From Diphasiastrum complanatum (lineage: Eukaryota > Streptophyta > Lycopodiopsida > Lycopodiales > Lycopodiaceae), in contig CM055096.1 of the NCBI GenBank assembly GCA_029204225.1, forward strand, positions 70,079,444 to 70,143,443: DNA of 64,000 nt, read 5' to 3'. Of the stretch, positions 9,781 to 22,800 are shown piece after piece; positions within the stretch are counted from its first letter, which is position 1, and every line of letters starts with the position of its first letter. Made by a program: the position numbers and the translations under genes. Under the pieces are notes generated by a model. It worked only from the letters and a program-made list of their open reading frames with translations. It did not search any database and was not told where the DNA came from.

Positions 9781-9916
9781 TTCAGATCAACATCAAGCTC
9801 ATTGGCTGATCTTCACACCTTTTGAACCAACAAAGACCAATTTAGCCCATGGAGTCAAGTTCAAGATCATCATGTTTTCCATCAAGCTAAATTTACCAAG
9901 CTAGATTTTTGAGGAG

Positions 9917-10780
9917 TGCGAAAAATGCAAAAATAAGCTTGGTAGAGGCCAAAAATATTGTATATAGATAAACACACATGTGTGGAGCCTGTTCCCACGC
10001 GTGAAACTAGTGTACTTATCATGTACCATAATCATATAGGATGTACATGTGATTTAATTCAAGTTCTAGTGGCTAAAAAGGCCAAAAACTAGTTTTCTAG
10101 ACATATGACACATGGCATCAATCTATTGATTGCATGAGCCACATCCTTTGGTTAGGTGTCGTATCCCATGTGTAGAGGACAGCTCACACATGTGGAATAA
10201 GCTGAAGTAGGCAAATTTTGAGTTCTAGAAGATTTCCAAGTAGATCTCCATATAGAAGGAAAATAGACCAAAAGTGCTCAAAATAGAAGGTTTTGTCCAA
10301 GTGTCAGTTTTGCATGATGAATCGTCATATGACAAAGAACCTTCACACATGTGGGACTAGAGAGATGATCAGTACCACGAGCTCCCACTTATTGTATATA
10401 TAGGGCCACATTTGGCCATAATCAATGTGAGACACCAATCTTGGTTTTGGAAGCAATTTTGAGTGATTCTCTCCATTTGTCTACATTTGTTTTGATTGTT
10501 TTGAGGTTCTATCAACGTGTACTTGATTTTCAGGTTGGAGTCCGTACTCATACAGGGTTTCACACGTGGAAAACCAAAAAGTACACCTACCTTCAATTAA
10601 TGATTGTTCTTGTTAGGATTTTGTGTCTAAAATTGATCTAGATTGATCTTAATCTCAAGTAGATTGATAGATCAAGTAATCTGACAACCAATCCCTCTTG
10701 AGGATCAGATTAGGATCCACTCTTGGTCCTTTTTGTACTTTTTGCACAAATGCTTGATGTTGCATTTTTTATTGTTGACA
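9917..10780 (+). mobile_element. Ty1/copia LTR, flanked by PPT-like and primer-site sequences
   Basis: 864 bp, TGCG... to ...TTGACA. Just upstream is a purine tract (gaggag, 9911-9916); just downstream is tggtatcggagc. Inside are a TATA box (gtatatatag, 10394-10403) and a region similar in layout to the intact copia LTR (ggagtccgtactcat...ttcacacgtgg). Having both a 3'-end signal on the left and a 5'-leader signal on the right, it may be the shared LTR of two elements in tandem. Confidence 0.7.
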
Positions 10781-10792
10781 TGGTATCGGAGC
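10781..10792 (+). other. Primer-binding site, tRNA-iMet type
   Basis: TGGTATCGGAGC starts immediately after the LTR's terminal CA. It differs by one base from the canonical copia site TGGTATCAGAGC, which pairs with the 3' end of initiator-methionine tRNA to prime minus-strand DNA synthesis. Confidence 0.75.
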
Positions 10793-11317
10793 TACGATAG
10801 TCCTGCGTGCCTGATTAGTGTTGTCACAGGCTCCACAACGAAGTGAGAAAGTCCTTCACAGGAGGTGAAATCTTGGAGAGATAAAAACGGCTGGAAGAAA
10901 TTCTTCTTGATGTATTTTGCAGGTTTTGGAGCTCACAGTTATTAGTGGGGAATGAAGACACAATCTCGGAGGCATCGGAAAGGCCAGAGCAGCATCAGAT
11001 AGATTGAAAATCTGTTGAGTGGGAAAAGATTTACAATATTTTTTTTTAGTTTTTGTGAAAAGTATCATTTGTCAGAGAGTTGTGCCAAGAAATCTCTCAA
11101 TTGTTTGTTTGGGGTTTGCAAATCATACCAGACAGTGTCTAGTACTGCCATTTAGAGCTTTGATGCTTCATACCTTTCACATTACTGATTTCTATCTGTT
11201 TGAACGATCACTCGTTTCAAAATCTAAGCAAAGAGGAGGCGGCGTAGCCGCCGCGTCAAAGTAGAGAATCTGGAATATTCTCTCTAAAAGTTCTTATATA
11301 CAATCTTTTTTATATTT

Positions 11318-11563
11318 GTACCAATATCGGATCCAAGCGTGCTAGCTGAAGAGAAACCCGAGCAGTCGTACATCTGTGCTCCAGTCCGATATCGCATGTC
11401 TGTACCGATATCGGATCCAAGCGCACGAGCTAAAGAGAATTCTTAGTAGTTGTCCATCCGCGCTCCAGTCCGATATCGCATGCTCCAATATTGGATCCAC
11501 GCGCACAAGTTAAAGAGGATCCTGAGCAGTTGTACTTTCGCGTTCCATTCCGATATCAGGTGT
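11318..11563 (+). repeat. Three ~80-84-bp tandem repeats in the copia leader
   Basis: Units start at 11318 (gtaccaatatcggatccaag), 11402 (gtaccgatatcggatccaag) and about 11482 (gctccaatattggatccacg), each ending in a ttcc/ctccagtccgatatc block. They sit in the untranslated leader between primer site and gag and hold repeated near-palindromic CGATATCGG elements. The rest of 10793-11673 shows no ORF of note. Confidence 0.85.
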
Positions 11564-11673
11564 ATAACCGAATTTTTTTTTTATTATATAGTTCTATGTC
11601 ATGATAAAATTCGGAGACTAAGTTGTGTGCTCAGACTGAGCCATTTTTGCGATCCGGACTTGTCTATCAAGTA

Positions 11674-12905
11674 ATGGCAACTCTAAGCGAGAGTGTCCTC
11701 AATGAGTCAAGCAAATTGGAAGGAGTCGGCAAATATGCAGTTTGGAAATTCAAACTGAAGAACATTTTGATGGAAAAGGAGCTATGGGAGATCATGACAA
11801 GTGAAGAGACAAGGCCATTGATTGAAAAATATTGACGGGCATTTGACAGGAGAAAACGGAAAGCACAGAATGTCATCAACTTATCAATTAGAGATGTAAT
11901 CATTCCCTACATTTCAGATTCAGAAGGACCAAAAGAAGCATGGGATACGTTGAAGGCATTGTTTGAGACCACAAACACATCTCGAGTGCTATTCCTGAAG
12001 ACGAAGCTGCACACATTGCGGATGGATGATGGTGCAACTGTTGCTGATCACCTACTGAAGATCAAAGAGATTCGTGACCAATTAGTAGCAGTTGGAGAGC
12101 GAGTACAAGATCGTGAGATCGTGCAGTTGACATTGAATAGTTTGCATGAGTCACATCAGATGTTTGTGACAAGTATAGCCACACGGGAAAATCTTCCAAT
12201 CTATGAAGAGTTAGGTGGATTGCTTTTGTAGGAAGAACAACGTCAAGAGAACTTGAGTCATCGCAATAGGGGATTTGATCAAGCTCTTGCAGTCAGGGGA
12301 TGTGGTGGTAGATTTGTTCGTGGAAGACACCAATCAAGAGGTGAAAACTCAAATCGTGGATCATTCCAACAATTTCAAGAACAATCCAATGATGGCCCAA
12401 ATTGAGGCAATTGGAATCAAGGCCAAGGTCAAGGACGCGGCTATTCTAGGCAAAATAAACCTGGAAATTGTAGGTATTGCAACAAATCTGGCCACTAGGA
12501 GCGTGAATGCTTCAAGCAACAGAAGGAGATGGAACAAAAAAAGACAAAGGGCAAGTGGGAAATTATGTTGATCAACTTCAATTTGATGATTATTATTATG
12601 AAAACAATTATATTGATCAACATCAATACGATGATGATCAATACGAAGATGATACGGGTGGGAGCTCAAAATTGTTCATTACAACATTAATGACAAGTGA
12701 TGAAACCAAGGATACCTGGTACATTGATAGTGGTGCATCCAAGCACATGACTTCAAGGAAAGAGTGGTTTTTAGAACTCAAGGAGACTCACAATGGCGAT
12801 GAAGTTGGACAAATTGCTATCTGTTAAAGGAGTTGGAGGGGTACCAGTGAAGTTAGCCAGCGAGAAGATAAAGCGGATAAGCAATGTGCAATATGTATTC
12901 CATCT
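11674..12905 (+). pseudogene. Ty1/copia gag and protease, truncated and broken
   Basis: Begins at ATG 11674 (MATLSESVLNESSKLEG) with a DUF4219/UBN2-type gag. In-frame stops occur at 11833 (TGA) and 12229 (TAG). The CCHC knuckle CRYCNKSGH...EREC (12469-12510) has a TAG right after its His. The protease start WYIDSGASKHM (12717 onward) is in a different frame, so at least one indel separates them. Homology ends near 12905 at an AT-rich repeat; integrase, RT and RNase H are absent. It belongs to a different copia lineage from the element at 42454. Confidence 0.8.
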
Positions 12906-13660
12906 TTGGGGAAGAGATAAATGTTTTTAAAACATTTGCAATGCGAAAGTTTTTTTCAAAAAGAAAAAACTGAAATTTTATTTTTTGAAAAAATTTGAAA
13001 AAAAATATTTATAATGCAGCCCTTTTACAAACATTCACCAAGGTCAAAAACTTTTGATTTTGAAAGAATTATTTAAATATGAGTGGATCTTAGAAATCAT
13101 CAACTCATATTCCATCTTTGGAAAAAGAGATGGATGTTTTTAAGGCATTTGTAGTGTGATTGATTTCTTTTTTATAATTGAAATTTTATTTTTTGATAAT
13201 TTTATTTTTATAATGTTAGTCTTTTTCAAACATTCGCCAAGGCCAATAACTTTTCATTTTGAAAAAAAAATTAAATCTGAGTAGATCTTAGGAATCACCA
13301 ACTCCTATTCCATCTTTGAGAAAAGGGACAAACTTTTTTTAAGACATTCGTAATGTGAATTTTTTTTTTTTACTCATAATGTGAGCCTTTTCTCAACACT
13401 CGCCATTGCTTGTAGCTTTAAAATTTTGAAAGACTTTTCAGTTTATGATTCGACTGATAGTCTCTTACAGTTCACACATGGGAAAATGTCGGAATGTTTT
13501 TTCTTTTTAAAAAAAAATTACTTTTTTCAACATGTTTGAAGTTTTTTTTTAACTCATAATGTGAGCCTTTTTTCAACGCTCGCCATTGCTTGTAGCTTCA
13601 AAATTTTGAAAGAATTTTTGGTTTCTAACTTGAGTATTAGTCTCTTACAGTTTTTAAATT
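12897..13660 (+). repeat. AT-rich ~200-bp degenerate tandem array
   Basis: The phrase attccatctttg recurs at 12897, 13109 and 13307 (spacings 212 and 198). A second phrase, actcataatgtgagcctttt...ctcgccattgcttgtagctt, occurs near 13372 and 13552 (spacing ~180). Units are separated by poly-A/T runs. No coding potential is visible. Confidence 0.7.
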
Positions 13661-16440
13661 GTTAGAGTTTTTAAGTAAATATTTGCACTCACATGTGTGG
13701 AGGCGAATGTTTCAAAAGCACTCACGTGTGGATGCGAATGTTTAAAAAAAACTCACGTGGCAAAAACACTCACACGTGGAAGTGAATGTTTAAAAAATAA
13801 TCACAGTAACGAAAATTTGAAAATCTAATTTTGTTTTTTTTCAAATAATGTAAAATAATTGGAACCGGCTTTGTAGTTGCTGAAAAGATCCACCTTTAAT
13901 TTGAATCGATGAAATGAATGAGAGTTTTGAAAAAGTCAAAGCACTGTGTTTTTACAGCTCCAATAATACACAGTCAATCCTAGAAGGCCTTTTTTGGTAC
14001 AAACGAGTGCTAGCGACTATGGTGTAGGGAGCGGTCATTTATCAAGATGATTGGAATCCTTTACATAAAAGAAATTCTAAAGGGATAATTGGATGTCTTG
14101 AACAAAACTATATCACCCTCGAACTCATACATGAATTTTCTTATATGACAACAGAACTTGACTGATCATAAAAACTAGTAAATTTGCTCCCAAAGCATTA
14201 ATTCATTGCATTATTGCATCTATACACAAAATATTAGTGCAAATGAGTCATATTTATTACTCTATTTCTTTGAGAAATCCTCCAAATTATCAAGAATGAA
14301 ATTTCTTCAAGGCCACTTTCCCTTCAATTTGGATAGAGATTTTTTTGTAGTCTCAAGCACCAACGCATAAGCAATAGGCAATTTTGTGCACACACCAAAA
14401 GTGTGTGTATCACAGCTCTAGTGCTAGTGGTAGAGACCCTATACATACTATTTCAAGCTTCGTTAGTGCTCAGTCAACTTGCAACATAGCCCATCCATTC
14501 TCGGTTCTATTCATAGTGGTAGCTCATCTTTTAGCAATGGTCATCAAAGTATATTGGTATCTTCACTAGATATTACCACTTCTTTGGGTAGCATCAAATA
14601 TTTCTATAAACGTTATATCAACAATATGTGTCTTCTTCCAACAAGCAGAATTTCTCAGCACTTGCATAGCATGCAAAAAACAGCTCACAAGTTTGCATTT
14701 TGCAACTTAGTTACTCTTAAGTTTGAAGAGTAGCAAACCAAGATAGAAACATTTATAGAGATGTCACATGCAAGTGAATCCCGTGAATGCCAAACATAAG
14801 TATCAAGATAGGCATTGTGCCCGTGCCCGAAAGATGCCAAAGTAGGAGCGTTGAACAACGATGAACATGCTATGAAGTGTATATCCAATAGCATTGTAGA
14901 AAAGAATTAGTCCCCGGAAGTCCTCACCATCTCAACACTTAATGGAAAACCATATGGCACTTACATGACAAAGTCAACTTTATGATATGCATTCCTTGTG
15001 CCTTTTAGGTGTCACTCTTGATCCTTACACTTAGGTTAATATATTCATGTTTACAGCAATTTCCTTTTTGGCATCATGACTGGCGGCATTCATTATCAGA
15101 CATTGCCATTTGTATAAATCGATAGAGCTTCATGTTACCATTTGCTGGTTGCAATTCATACTTCTCATGTTGCAACTTTTAAATCTTCATTTTCACAGCA
15201 TGCATTGTTTGGGTTGATATGGCATCGACATTCTACAGTAGCATTTTCAGCTTATGCATCTTTGCCAATTTATATTTTGCAACCTTCACATCCATTAAAT
15301 ATCAGCCAACAAGAGAGCCAATATATCCATTTCAAAAAAATAATTATGATCTCTTAAATGCACACCTTGAAAGCCACCTTAAAAATATACGAGAGCTTTG
15401 AAGACACTTTCACATTTTTGGGCCAGCGAGTCCAAATAGCATTAGGAGATCTTAGTCCTTGTCTAAGCCCTGATTTGGTAGCTTCCTGAAAGGTTTCCTT
15501 AAAACTACTATAATACTCTACTAAACACTCTACAGCTTATTGATTCTGATGTTTTTTAGTGTCTTTGTAGAAGATGCTAGCAGTGTTCCTCTGTACACCT
15601 GTCTTTTTTGTTAATGTATGGTTTCTTTTTAAAAAAAAAATAATTAATTAACATTTCATTGTCTATTGTTCTTATTCAATGAGATATCTGTGATGTCATA
15701 TCAGATATCATCTCTCTTAATCTCCTTAGAAAGACTTCAGGCCTTTTTGTCATACTAATAACTACATCGCAAATTGCCACACCAGATTAATGATAGATGC
15801 AAAGGTACTTCACAAAGATCAAAGATGAGACCACAAATGCTTTACAAAGCCCCCTTAGATTTCAGAATTTGGATTTCCAAAAGTGCAGTTCCCAAAAGAA
15901 AAAAGTCTAATTTCTTGTCTGCGGACGTAAGAATAGTTACAGGTGAAGTTGATAGCTTAGACATCATAAAATGCACTATTGATCTTGTCAACACAATCTC
16001 TCAAATATCAGGCTAGTCTCTAGACCAGATTTTGTTGATCAGAGGTTTCATCCCAACTATTTTCCAATAAACAGGTCAGCAGATATCATTGACAAAAAGC
16101 AGCTAATTGTGTGCACAGCATCTTCCTTACAGACAAAATTTTACATTAAAACATATCTTCCTTACTTTAAATCGCATTAAAGGCTATTATGATCAGCCAA
16201 CTACAGATGCTACATCACATAGGGGTTGAAACCTCTACCTCAGCAGGAAACCAGACAAATTTCAGCTTTGCTTGGCAAATGGCTTCAATTTTGAACATAC
16301 GAAAATATACTGTACACAGGTTGTTGGGATTCCTCCTAAATAACCAGCATAAGATTGGTGCCCATGTTGCATTTGCTTCAAAACATACACATATTAAGCC
16401 ACACCATAGTAGGCCAAAATAGCAAAGTTATTAGTGTCTG
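13661..16440. other. AT-rich spacer downstream of IBR5, nothing firm identified
   Basis: Only short unconvincing reading frames. A few direct phrases with 'cacgtgtgga' (13690-13790) look like a short degenerate repeat. A stretch ending in a poly-A run at 15630-15650 could be the tail of a non-LTR insert, but no endonuclease or RT motif supports this. Confidence 0.4.
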
Positions 16441-16465
16441 ATCATAACACTCGACACCTATACTT

Positions 16466-16471
16466 TTTATT
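16466..16471 (-). terminator. IBR5: Candidate IBR5 poly(A) signal
   Basis: AATAAA on the minus strand (tttatt on plus), about 92 nt past the IBR5 stop codon. Position and orientation fit a 3' UTR, but AATAAA is common in AT-rich DNA and plant signals are loose. Confidence 0.45.
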
Positions 16472-16562
16472 CCACCAATATGCTTAAGCCACTTTTTGAA
16501 AAGCCAGTATACACTTTCAGATTTCATACACAGGTGCACTGGCTTTAGTTGACAAGTGATAC

Positions 16563-16867
16563 TCAGGCACTGTCCATGGTTTGATCCATGGATTTTGATG
16601 CAATGCCACTTGGAGAACTTCCTGATGGAATTTGATCTTGCCCCAAGGCTCCAAAAATAAAGTTGCTCGAACCAAAAGCTGCACTCCCTGTTCCAAAAGA
16701 AAAAGTTGCTGTTGTGGATTGTGTAAAAGTTGGAGTTGTTATTTGTGCCGGCCCATTAGAAAATCCAAATCCAAAAGACACTCCACCTTCGGACGTCAGC
16801 ATGGGCGTACTTGAAGCGCTGCTACCAAAAATATCTGCTTCGTATTGTTGCAACTGTTGAGCTAGAG
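16563..16867 (-). CDS. IBR5: IBR5 exon 5, FG-containing C-terminus
   Basis: Acceptor ...gttgattgtag| at 16868; ends at TGA 16565-16563. Encodes LAQQLQQYEADIFG, aligning with the YQQLQEFEQGIFG region of IBR5, then a Ser/Thr/Phe-Gly-rich tail. A second in-frame acceptor lies 6 nt further in (tagctctag|), which would drop Leu-Ala; the first keeps the length seen in Arabidopsis. Confidence 0.9.
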
Positions 16868-19800
16868 CTACAATCAACAAAACCAGCTAGTTCTTTTAAG
16901 TACACCCATGAAGAAATACTGAACATCCAATAAGGCAACCTATCCATTCGTCTCAAATAGTGCCATTTATTTCAAATCTTGGAAAACATATCAGAATTCT
17001 CAAGTATTCTTACTAGTAGAAAGACTTATGGACGGTCTACGATCTTTCACCCACTGATAGCTCTCAGGCAATCTCCAAAATTTATGCCGCATCAAGTAAG
17101 CGATTACAACAGCAGGAGACCTACAGATACTCCCTCATTAGTTTCTTCTTAGTTCAAGCAACTTAAGAGTACCTCAAAGAGAAGACGTATACTAGATCAA
17201 CATAATCACATAATTGACCCACCTGTTTCTCCCTGACATGCAGTGCACTAATACTCGAGCATTATCCTTGCGACTTTTCTCTGTCAAAAAAGATGTTGAT
17301 TTTTAGTATAACCCTACAAGCCCACCTCATAAACCCCTCACCATTTATTAACCAGCACGCATTTTCGGTACGCAAAAGGGCATGAGTGTTCCCCAGCAAA
17401 GGCCTGTGATTGCTCAGTGTACTCAAAAAGGCTTCATTGGGCTCTGCAGAAATTTACTGCACTTCTATGGTTCAAACTTTCACCTGACTTCCTATGATAA
17501 GAAAGGAAAAAACCGATTATACCGAACTTGATTTCACATGATTGTGAAGCTTAAATTTATTATCTGAATCAAACAGAGTAACTAATTATGACTTTCATGC
17601 TAAATAGCTACACTTACATGTTAGGAATTGGGATAAGTATTCATTTTCGTGGACTTCTCAAAATGCATCTTTGAAAATGGAGAATGAACACATGCAAAAG
17701 TTGTTTACAGCTAAGATAAACTAGAGTCGTTGATTGGCTAAAACAATTTAAGGGTCACTAACTAACTTCAACAGAACCCAAAAATAAATGTCGTCTTTGC
17801 TACTAATTGCAAAACAAAAGCAAGGGAAATATAGGCAAACAAAACACCTCCTAAAATAAAATACCATAAATAACTTACCAATAAACTCAAAGCACTCATC
17901 AAATGGTAGGATCTTGTCTTCTTTAAGGCAGTAGTAAGTGAACGAATTCTTGTATAAATTCTGACACGTTGGCACCGTCTGCAACAGAAGTAGAAGCTAT
18001 TGTTTAGGCAGACATGCTTACCAGGATAGTTTACCCCATGCAAAACTGCATGCACAAAAGACAGAGTTCCTCTAAAGAAACATGATATGAAAATGTCTGT
18101 TAGTAAAGCTGACTTGTAATTGGCATAAAATTACACTCCATGTACCTAATTTGGACCCAATAACTGAATGATTAATATTCATGAACCAATAATTAGATGA
18201 GCATACAATTTCACCCAATGGTCATTGGACAGGGCTGTAAAAACTTAAGGGCATGTGACTTCTAAAGAAAGTGCTTAGGTAAAAGGCAGACGTCAACATT
18301 ATAGACAAGACAATGTGTTTAAGGAAAAAATGTATTCACAGCTAGCAGCAAGGAACCAAAAAAAGAGTTACTGAAATGAGGAGCCGTGAGAGGACGGCTT
18401 CCAGGGGTCTAGGAAAGAAACGTTGTCCCACAAGTCTGGCTGAAGCAAGTGCCAACCATGATTTATATAGCTATATCTAGGGATTCTCCTAAGCTGAGGC
18501 TCATTCTGACCACTTGATCTGGAAGACATCAACTGTTCAATATGATAGTTGTAGCAAGAGACTGCAGAAAATGTCAGGAGTTGAGGCTTTTGCAGCTATT
18601 TGTTGATGCGAGGTTATAGATAGATGCTTGGACCTTGAGTCACAAGTTTTCAAGTTACCCCTAGGCATGCTAATTGTCAAGTTTTAGTGCACTGCCTTTT
18701 ACTAAGGCAATTTGGACACAGTTGCATAACATTCCAGTTCACTGCATTCTGGAATGCAGTCGAAATTCTTCCCACTATTTAAGCCTAGAGTTCTGTGACT
18801 TGGTATATCAGCTACTTGATCATTTGTAAAGCAATAAATAGGTTTCGCTTCCTTTGCTTGTATCTCCTCTCAAATGAAGTGATAGTACACCTCAATATGC
18901 TTTGTACAACAATGAAACACAGGATTCTTAGCAATCTAAATACAGCATTGATTGTCAAAAAAAATTAGAGTTGTACCATTTTGACTTTCTCTACATTGAG
19001 CTAGAAGTCTTCTAAGCCATGTAGAATCACATACAATAATTGTAGCTATTTAATATTCGGCTTTAGTACAAAGAGCAACAGTGGGTTCTTTTTTCTTGCT
19101 CATGAAACTGCAGCTAAACCAACAGAAAATAAGTGACCTGCAGTGGATCTTCAGTTTTCTACATCGCTACTCAGTTTTCGGCTTCAGTACATGCCTTTAA
19201 GATATCGTAGAATTTTTTCAGGCACACAAAGCTTTCTTCAACGGACAACCTTAAGATTCTTTACCAGGTCTACCTTTAACCTCAAAGCGTTGAGGTTGAG
19301 TAGCAAATATCTCTTTTTAAAAATAACCGTTCAAGAAACCAAATTTGACATCCATTTGCTGTAGATGAACATAGTGAGTAGCAAGTGGTATAATAGATCT
19401 TATAGTATTGATTTTAGCAATGAGACCCAAGGTTTTCTCATAGTCAATACCTTCCTTTTGATAATAACTTTTTGCAACCAGTCTGGCTTTGTACTTGTCA
19501 ACACTCCCGTCAGCTTTGTACTGAATATTTATAAATCCACTTTATTTTGATAGGTTTCTTTTCTATAGGTGCATGTACCAATTCCCATGTTTTCACAATA
19601 GTATTGTACTACTCTTGCATTGCTACTTTGCACTGTGTTGGCTGAGAAGCTTCTTCATAAGTATGTGGCTCAAGATTATTCAAAATAGTAGACATCAATG
19701 CAAAATCAAATTTGCTCTTGTTTGTCTTCTTTCCCTTTAAGTTTTTCTAAGCACCATTCTGACTAGATTCACCTTCTTGGGTCATACTTCCTCATCTCAG

Positions 19801-22800
19801 GTTAGAGCTAGGACTTGTTCTTCAACGTGTGATCTTTCATTGTCATTAAGTGTATTGTCATAGAAGTCAAACATTTGCTCTTGGCTATCGCTGTTTTCTC
19901 AAATAACTTTGCATCATTGTTTCCATCAAGAACAACGTCTTTACTCACAATGATCTTCTTAGATTCTGGATCATACAATCTATATGCCTTCTCCTTAAAG
20001 ACATAGCCAACAAAGACGCATTTTTGTTAGAAGGTCAATGCTCAATTTACCCTCTAATTAGGACCTTGTAATCTAACTAGAGCTAGACTTTTATACTTTT
20101 ACTTAGTTGACTTATCAACTAATGTGAACCCAATTAGGACTTAACCAGTTATTTGGAGATTACTCTTGCAGAGAGCTTTGCACTGAGGTGAAACAATCCC
20201 TCGTAAGTGGAAACTAGTGTGTTAAAAAAAACCATTGTTTCAAGTGGTTTGAGAGCTGTAGAGCTCAGTTCCAAGCGTTTGAAGACTCTAAAAGGTGGTC
20301 AAGTGAAGCAGACACAGGTTGGTGGCTGAAAATTGACGGAAAAGTGTTTTACAGCCAATCTCGCTCATTATGGAGCAATACAGAGCGGCTGCAATCAATA
20401 GGGCGAACTCGGCCAAAGCTCAGACTGCAGGAATTTTGGTGGAAAATGGAGTGAAATCAGGTTTTTGAGCCATTCTTGAGAAAGAACCTGTAAGACGATC
20501 CTTTTTGCACCAAATCGCATGACTGAAGGCATGAACTGAGCAGCAAGAGGAGGGCCCTACTGTCTATCTAGTATCTTCCTTTTGCATAAAAAGTTGCTAC
20601 CCATGCAAATTTGAGGGAGAACAAGCTATGGAAGGCCCAAAATTTTCATTTTTGAGGTTTGAAGGCTGGGATTCGCAGCTTTTCATTAAAAAGAAAACAA
20701 AAACTTCAACTTGAATTTTTAAAGGGCCCAACTAGCAGAATTGGCATTTCGAAAAGCTCTACAGTGAAGTTCCAATTCATACGTTTTAGATCCATTTTAG
20801 GCCTCTATTTTCGGCCATTCTTGACCATCCTTTGCTATGGACCTCAAACGAAAGGCTGGAGGAAGCATTTACAAGAGTAAAGCCTAAGATTACAAATCTT
20901 AAGAGTCTTTGGATTAAGGCATACACACACATTCCGAAGGATAATAGAAAGAAGCTGGATGCTAAATCCACATATTGTATCTTCATGGGCTATGATAAAA
21001 GAGCTAGTATGATCAGCAAGCTAAGATAATAAGATCTAATGATGACCTAGTAACATTGACTCCAAGACTTCTCGAGATGGAAAGATACACTAAAAATATT
21101 CCATACAAAATGGCTTATTTTCAGAAAGGAAAGTGTGTGAGACATATAGAGAAGACATCAATGCCCAAATCCTAAATGAATGGCATAACAGACCAAGAGC
21201 AGGTCACCCCAGATTATAGACGACACGTGAATTGATACAAAGAAATTTTTGTTGGCCAAAGATAAAAGTTTACGTAGAGACATATGTTAAAAAATGTGAA
21301 CAATGCCAGATCAATAAAGCATAAAGACTGAACATAGCTATTGTTGGAGATTCTTGACCAAAAGTAGAAAAGTACCTCATTGAATTTTGTGATAAGACTT
21401 TACGGGACATCCCATTTGGATGGTAGTTGGAAGGCTAACACAAATTGCGCAATTTATTCCTACCAATCTATTATCCAAGCTTACTCAACTTTTCATGGAA
21501 AAGTTGTCTAGGAAGTTCATAGAACAACAACATTGTCAATTGTGAGAAGATTGGAAATGGCTATTAGACTTGGATCAGCTAGTCACCTAATATCCAATGG
21601 GAAAACCAAGCATAACAACCAATGTATGGCAGATATGTTGTGGGCATACGTTTCCAAAAGACAGCCAATCTGGGAAAAGTACCTCTCAGCGATTGAGTTT
21701 GTGTACAATAATGTGAAACACTCTGCCACTAGATTTAGTCCCTTTATGCTGATGTGTGCCTTTCAACCTCGTCCACCGATATCTAACTCTCAAAAAGTCT
21801 AAAGCTGTACGCTACAACTCCTTTCTTACAGGATATGCAGGAGATGTTGCAAGCAGAAAAACATAGCATTAAAATAGCTCAAGACAAGGGTAGGCTAACT
21901 GATGTCAATTGCCCCGGGGATTTGAGGTCGAAGACTGGATGTACCTTAGAATTCCAAACTATTATGAGGTTCTTTGAACTAGTGAATGTTATAGGCTATC
22001 TAAAAGATATAGAGGTCCATACAAGATTGTCAAGAAAATCAATCAAGTTGTGTGTCAGTTAGATCTTCTCAAAGGGGTAAATGTGCATCCTATCTTCATG
22101 TTAGTCGTTTAAAAGAATGAATACGTGGAAAGGATAGCCTTATTCCAAAAAATGAAATAACATCCTTTCTACCAATGGCACCAGAGAAAGTTGTAGACGT
22201 AAGACAACACAATCTTTGTGCAAATTCTAAATATCTAGTTTGTTGGAAAGGAAAATCAGAAATAGAACCCACGAACCGTGGGATGAACTGTGGTACGGTT
22301 CCTCTATTTAATTAATTAATTAATTAATTACCCATGATAAGAATTACAAATGATTTCACAGATTCTTATTAATTACCTGGACACTATAAAAATCTGTAGA
22401 CTGTAATTGAAATCATTTGTAGACAGGTAATGATAGATTAGCTCAATGAAATGATTCACAGGTTCTTAATTACAGTCTACAGGTTCTTATAATGTGGCTG
22501 AAAATGATTCTTAATTGCAGTACGGTTCCTCTATTTAATAAATTAATTAATTAATTACCCATGATAAGAATTACAAATGATTTCACAGATTCTTATTAAT
22601 TACCTGGACATTATAAGAATCTGTAGACTGTAATTAAGAATCTGAAATCATTTGTAGACAGGTAATGAAAGATTAGCTGAATGAAATGATTCACAAGTTC
22701 TTGATTACAGTCTACAGATTCTTATAATGTGGCTGAAAATGATTCTTAATTGCAGATTCTTATAATTACAGATTCTTATAAATTACCTGGACATTATAAG

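Larger units (their letters stand above)
8490..9916 (+). mobile_element. 3' end of a copia-related element with a duplicated ORF
   Basis: The tail (accaagctagat, then gaggag, then TG) matches the end of the intact copia element at 46410-46438, placing this as the 3' interior of a related element joined to the LTR at 9917. Apart from one stretch of the ORF at 8583-9779 no pol domain survives. It lies head-to-head with the minus-strand gag at 7650-8454; the junction is at about 8490. Confidence 0.55.

Noticed and set aside
10781-10792. tRNA gene fragments at TGGTATC sites
   Set aside because: These are retroelement primer-binding sites adjoining LTR ends; there is no cloverleaf around them.
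15560-15660. 3' end of a LINE
   Set aside because: A poly-A run after a T-rich stretch is suggestive, but no endonuclease or RT sequence lies upstream on either strand.
16632-16860. Two plus-strand frames over the IBR5 last exon
   Set aside because: Shadows of the minus-strand IBR5 exon, which has splice sites and clear homology.
16563-16880. FG-repeat nucleoporin gene
   Set aside because: The Phe-Gly motifs first suggested a nucleoporin, but upstream exons with HCMSGRNRS and the MRKRERENPC start identify IBR5, whose C-terminus has such motifs.
21170-22293. Integrated pararetrovirus
   Set aside because: Integrase with HHCC and chromodomain-like parts is a Ty3/gypsy feature; no movement-protein or viral coat motif is present.
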